Assembly: GCA_948470605.1 (NCBI GenBank)
Contig: CAOKPI010000013.1
Location: 1 to 43,765, forward strand
Origin: an uncultured Clostridium sp.
GTDB taxonomy: Bacteria > Bacillota > Clostridia > TANB77 > CAG-508
DNA: 43,765 nt
Direction: 5' to 3'
In this document: one piece after another, positions 41,801-43,765 of the stretch
Numbering within the stretch: position 1 is the first letter of the stretch
How the letters are laid out: each line of letters opens with the position of its first letter
Notes under the pieces: model-generated
Databases searched by the model: none
Told to the model about the DNA's origin: nothing
What the model saw: only the letters and a program-made list of their open reading frames with translations
Made by a program: the position numbers and the translations under genes

Positions 41801-42412
41801 CTATTGAATAAAAAATACCTCTAAAATATTATGCTCATACATGGTTTTTCCCAAATAAGATTGATTTATATTTTCATAAATCGTATTATTAGGAGCAATT
41901 TGTGCTGGAATATTGAATAGCATTAATAGCACATATACCATTAAACTACCTCGTAAAAGTCCATATACAACTCCCCCTGCTTTATTAAGTTGGTCAAGAA
42001 TTGGTAATTTGGCAACTGCATTAGCAAAGCTAGTTACAAATCTTAGTGCAATCTTAATAGCAACAAACAGAACAATAATAACGCCTCCTGTTACAATATT
42101 AATTGCTAAATTTCTAGCTGTCTCTGGTAACATTTCATTTTTAGCAGTCTCTATAATATGTTCTGTCAATTCATCTTCACTTTTATTCTCCTGCATCACA
42201 CCATTTGCCTTTTCATAAATTGCATTCTCGATGGTTTCATCAATATTAGTTCCATTAATGATTAAGTTAGCAATTGGCTGATATAGAATAACGGTTATCA
42301 AGACAGACACAATAAAAGCAACTAGCCCAATCGCTAAATTTACCAGACCTTTTTTATACGCCAAAAATGTTGATAATCCGATAATTGCTATTATGATTAA
42401 ATCTACTACCAT
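41801..42412 (-). CDS. cvpA: CvpA-family membrane protein
   Basis: A 203-residue protein with four predicted membrane segments and the CvpA pattern: MVVDLIIIAIIGLSTFLAYK, LVNLAIGLVAF, then GGVIIVLFVAIKIALRF and GGVVYGLLRGSLMVYVLLML. In other bacteria CvpA affects colicin V production and envelope stress; its exact function is uncertain. It lies 15 bp after the DUF5711-like gene in one leftward operon. Confidence 0.88.
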   Translation of the reverse strand: MVVDLIIIAIIGLSTFLAYKKGLVNLAIGLVAFIVSVLITVILYQPIANLIINGTNIDETIENAIYEKANGVMQENKSEDELTEHIIETAKNEMLPETARNLAINIVTGGVIIVLFVAIKIALRFVTSFANAVAKLPILDQLNKAGGVVYGLLRGSLMVYVLLMLFNIPAQIAPNNTIYENINQSYLGKTMYEHNILEVFFIQ

Positions 42413-42427
42413 TTTACTTTTATCCTC

Positions 42428-43606
42428 CTATAAATCTATAATCTCAATTTTATCCCTATAAATAACTCCTGCTATATTATTAGATACTACAATATTTGTA
42501 ATCTCTTGATTAGCAATATATCGCTTCACTAACCATCCATCTGTATTAATAAATTCTACTTCTGTGCCTAAATTCAAAGCAATCATATTACTATAGGTAT
42601 AAATTTCCTTTGTAACTGCATTTACTGTATAGTCTTTTTGTGTTCTATTTTCTGTATTAACAATATGAATAACAGAATCTGCCGTAAATAACCCTGAAGA
42701 CTTTTCTTCTATCTGTATGGCATGGTTAACTAATTCTACTGATTGAAAAATCATTTTTTTATTTTGATTCTCCATCAGCGTAATATCTTGATTATTTTCT
42801 ATCATATGAATATCATCTGTATACATACAAATTAATCTATCTTTATCTTGATATTCGATATTGGTTATTAATTTATCTGGCTCTCCCTTATAGGTATTTT
42901 CTAAAGAATTTGTTGGGTCAGACTTTGCTTTGTCAATTGAAATTATTTTTATATTAGACTGTATAATGGTACCTGATGTGTCTACTTCTGCAATGGCTAA
43001 ATGTTTATTATCATTGGAAATAGTTACATCTGCTGTTCTAGTAGAAGATAGATATGTTTTAAACATTTCTTTTCCATTTGGGTTATACATAATAATAACT
43101 GTTTTGTAGCTTGTATCCTCTATGACTACTGCTACATACCCATTTTTATTAACATGTATTTGCGAAATATTCCCCTCTACATTTGCTTCCCAAGTTATAT
43201 CTTTTTCTGTTATTAAATATAATTTCTTTCCCTTCTTTTCAGCCATAGCTAAAAATCTGCTAGCAGAATCAAAAATAGGAGTAGAAACCTCAACCTCTAA
43301 GCTTTTTTCTTCATTTCCTATATTCCCATAAATCGTAAATTTATTTTTGTTCAAAACCCCTATGTATTTATTAAATGCACATATATTGGAATTGTGGTTC
43401 TCTGTCAGCTCTATTGTACTGACATTATCTTGTATTACTTCTTTTCTGAATATGTTCTTGTCAATCCATTCCCTGATTGTTTTATTATTGCAATAAATAA
43501 CCATTGTTAAAAGGATAACTATTATTATCATAGCGATTATCGTTATCATCATAATTTTCTTTTTATTTAGTTTCTTTTCTGTGGTTTCTTTCCAATAATC
43601 TTTCAT
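42428..43606 (-). CDS. DUF5711-like membrane-anchored beta-propeller protein
   Basis: A 392-residue protein. A basic N-terminus and one membrane segment (about 17-40) lead to an extracellular part rich in beta strands with propeller-like repeats (ICAFNKYIGVLNKNKFTIYG, NKNGYVAVVIEDTSYKTVII, TISNDNKHLAIAEVDTSGTI). It fits the DUF5711 family, which I recall next to cvpA in Clostridia. Function unknown; probably a surface scaffold. AAGGAG precedes the ATG. Confidence 0.75.
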   Translation of the reverse strand: MKDYWKETTEKKLNKKKIMMITIIAMIIIVILLTMVIYCNNKTIREWIDKNIFRKEVIQDNVSTIELTENHNSNICAFNKYIGVLNKNKFTIYGNIGNEEKSLEVEVSTPIFDSASRFLAMAEKKGKKLYLITEKDITWEANVEGNISQIHVNKNGYVAVVIEDTSYKTVIIMYNPNGKEMFKTYLSSTRTADVTISNDNKHLAIAEVDTSGTIIQSNIKIISIDKAKSDPTNSLENTYKGEPDKLITNIEYQDKDRLICMYTDDIHMIENNQDITLMENQNKKMIFQSVELVNHAIQIEEKSSGLFTADSVIHIVNTENRTQKDYTVNAVTKEIYTYSNMIALNLGTEVEFINTDGWLVKRYIANQEITNIVVSNNIAGVIYRDKIEIIDL

Positions 43607-43699
43607 GGCTATTCTCCTTGTCTTTGGTTATTTTATTCTACTATAATTAAAATAAAAAAACAAGCAAATATAATAATATTTTCATTTCTGAAAAATTAT

Positions 43700-43765
43700 T
43701 TGACTTTTCTTAAAAATCTGTGTATAATATAGATAGAAAATGAGAAACCATAGTTGAATATGGTT
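43700..43765 (+). promoter_or_regulatory. Strong promoter and leader hairpin at right edge
   Basis: TTGACT (43700-43705), 17-bp spacer, TATAAT (43723-43728). Just downstream AACCATA (43746-43752) pairs with TATGGTT (43759-43765), the last bases of the window. It drives a gene or RNA beyond the edge, divergent from the DUF5711-like gene. The early hairpin suggests a structured leader. Confidence 0.7.

Overview
The window is strongly AT-rich bacterial DNA that reads with the standard code: TGA stops are used in several ATGA gene overlaps. Shine-Dalgarno sites are strong and GTG and TTG starts are common. The housekeeping genes at the right end (a SufB/SufC-type pair, comEA, a DacF-like D,D-carboxypeptidase, an LCP cell-wall protein, cvpA and a DUF5711-like protein) point to a low-GC Gram-positive of the Bacillota, most likely an uncultured clostridial lineage. 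The species cannot be named from sequence alone.

The centre of the window is an integration hotspot. An initiator tRNA-Met gene (31728-31803, minus strand) is intact. Two further 45-nt copies of its 3' part lie downstream at 6276-6320 and 23841-23885. They delimit two tandem integrative elements, each with a tyrosine recombinase next to its tRNA-proximal end. Element 1 (about 6.3-23.9 kb) holds, from the integrase inward: a pyrophosphatase-like protein, a repressor, a divergent excisionase, a replisome-organizer protein, a DnaC-like loader, a RusA-like protein, a winged-helix protein, then cargo. The cargo is a complete type I restriction-modification operon, an HTH-Fic protein, a small anchored protein and an AAA/DUF4143 ATPase. 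Element 2 (about 23.9-31.7 kb) repeats the core plan (integrase, repressor, divergent small protein plus excisionase, replication-type winged helix). It adds a HigB/HigA-type toxin-antitoxin pair, duplicated small HTH regulators and a locus arranged like the Fst/par type I toxin-antitoxin systems. Neither element shows conjugation or virion genes, so both look like satellite-type or mobilizable islands. A replication-type gene and a winged-helix gene left of the outermost att copy suggest a third, integrase-less relic.

The left end (1-6.2 kb) carries an ISAs1-family transposase running off the edge, an unusual protein with eight zinc-ribbon repeats around a PD-(D/E)XK-like nuclease domain, and the probable relic genes.

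Right of the tRNA lie a 111-bp MITE with a 9-bp target duplication and ends matching the ISAs1 element, then a compact type II restriction-modification operon. That operon encodes a small HTH protein, a fused m5C plus m6A methyltransferase and an HNH nuclease. After it come the SufB-like gene (frameshifted near its 3' end), sufC, a 260-bp nested palindrome, and the cell-envelope and competence genes listed above.
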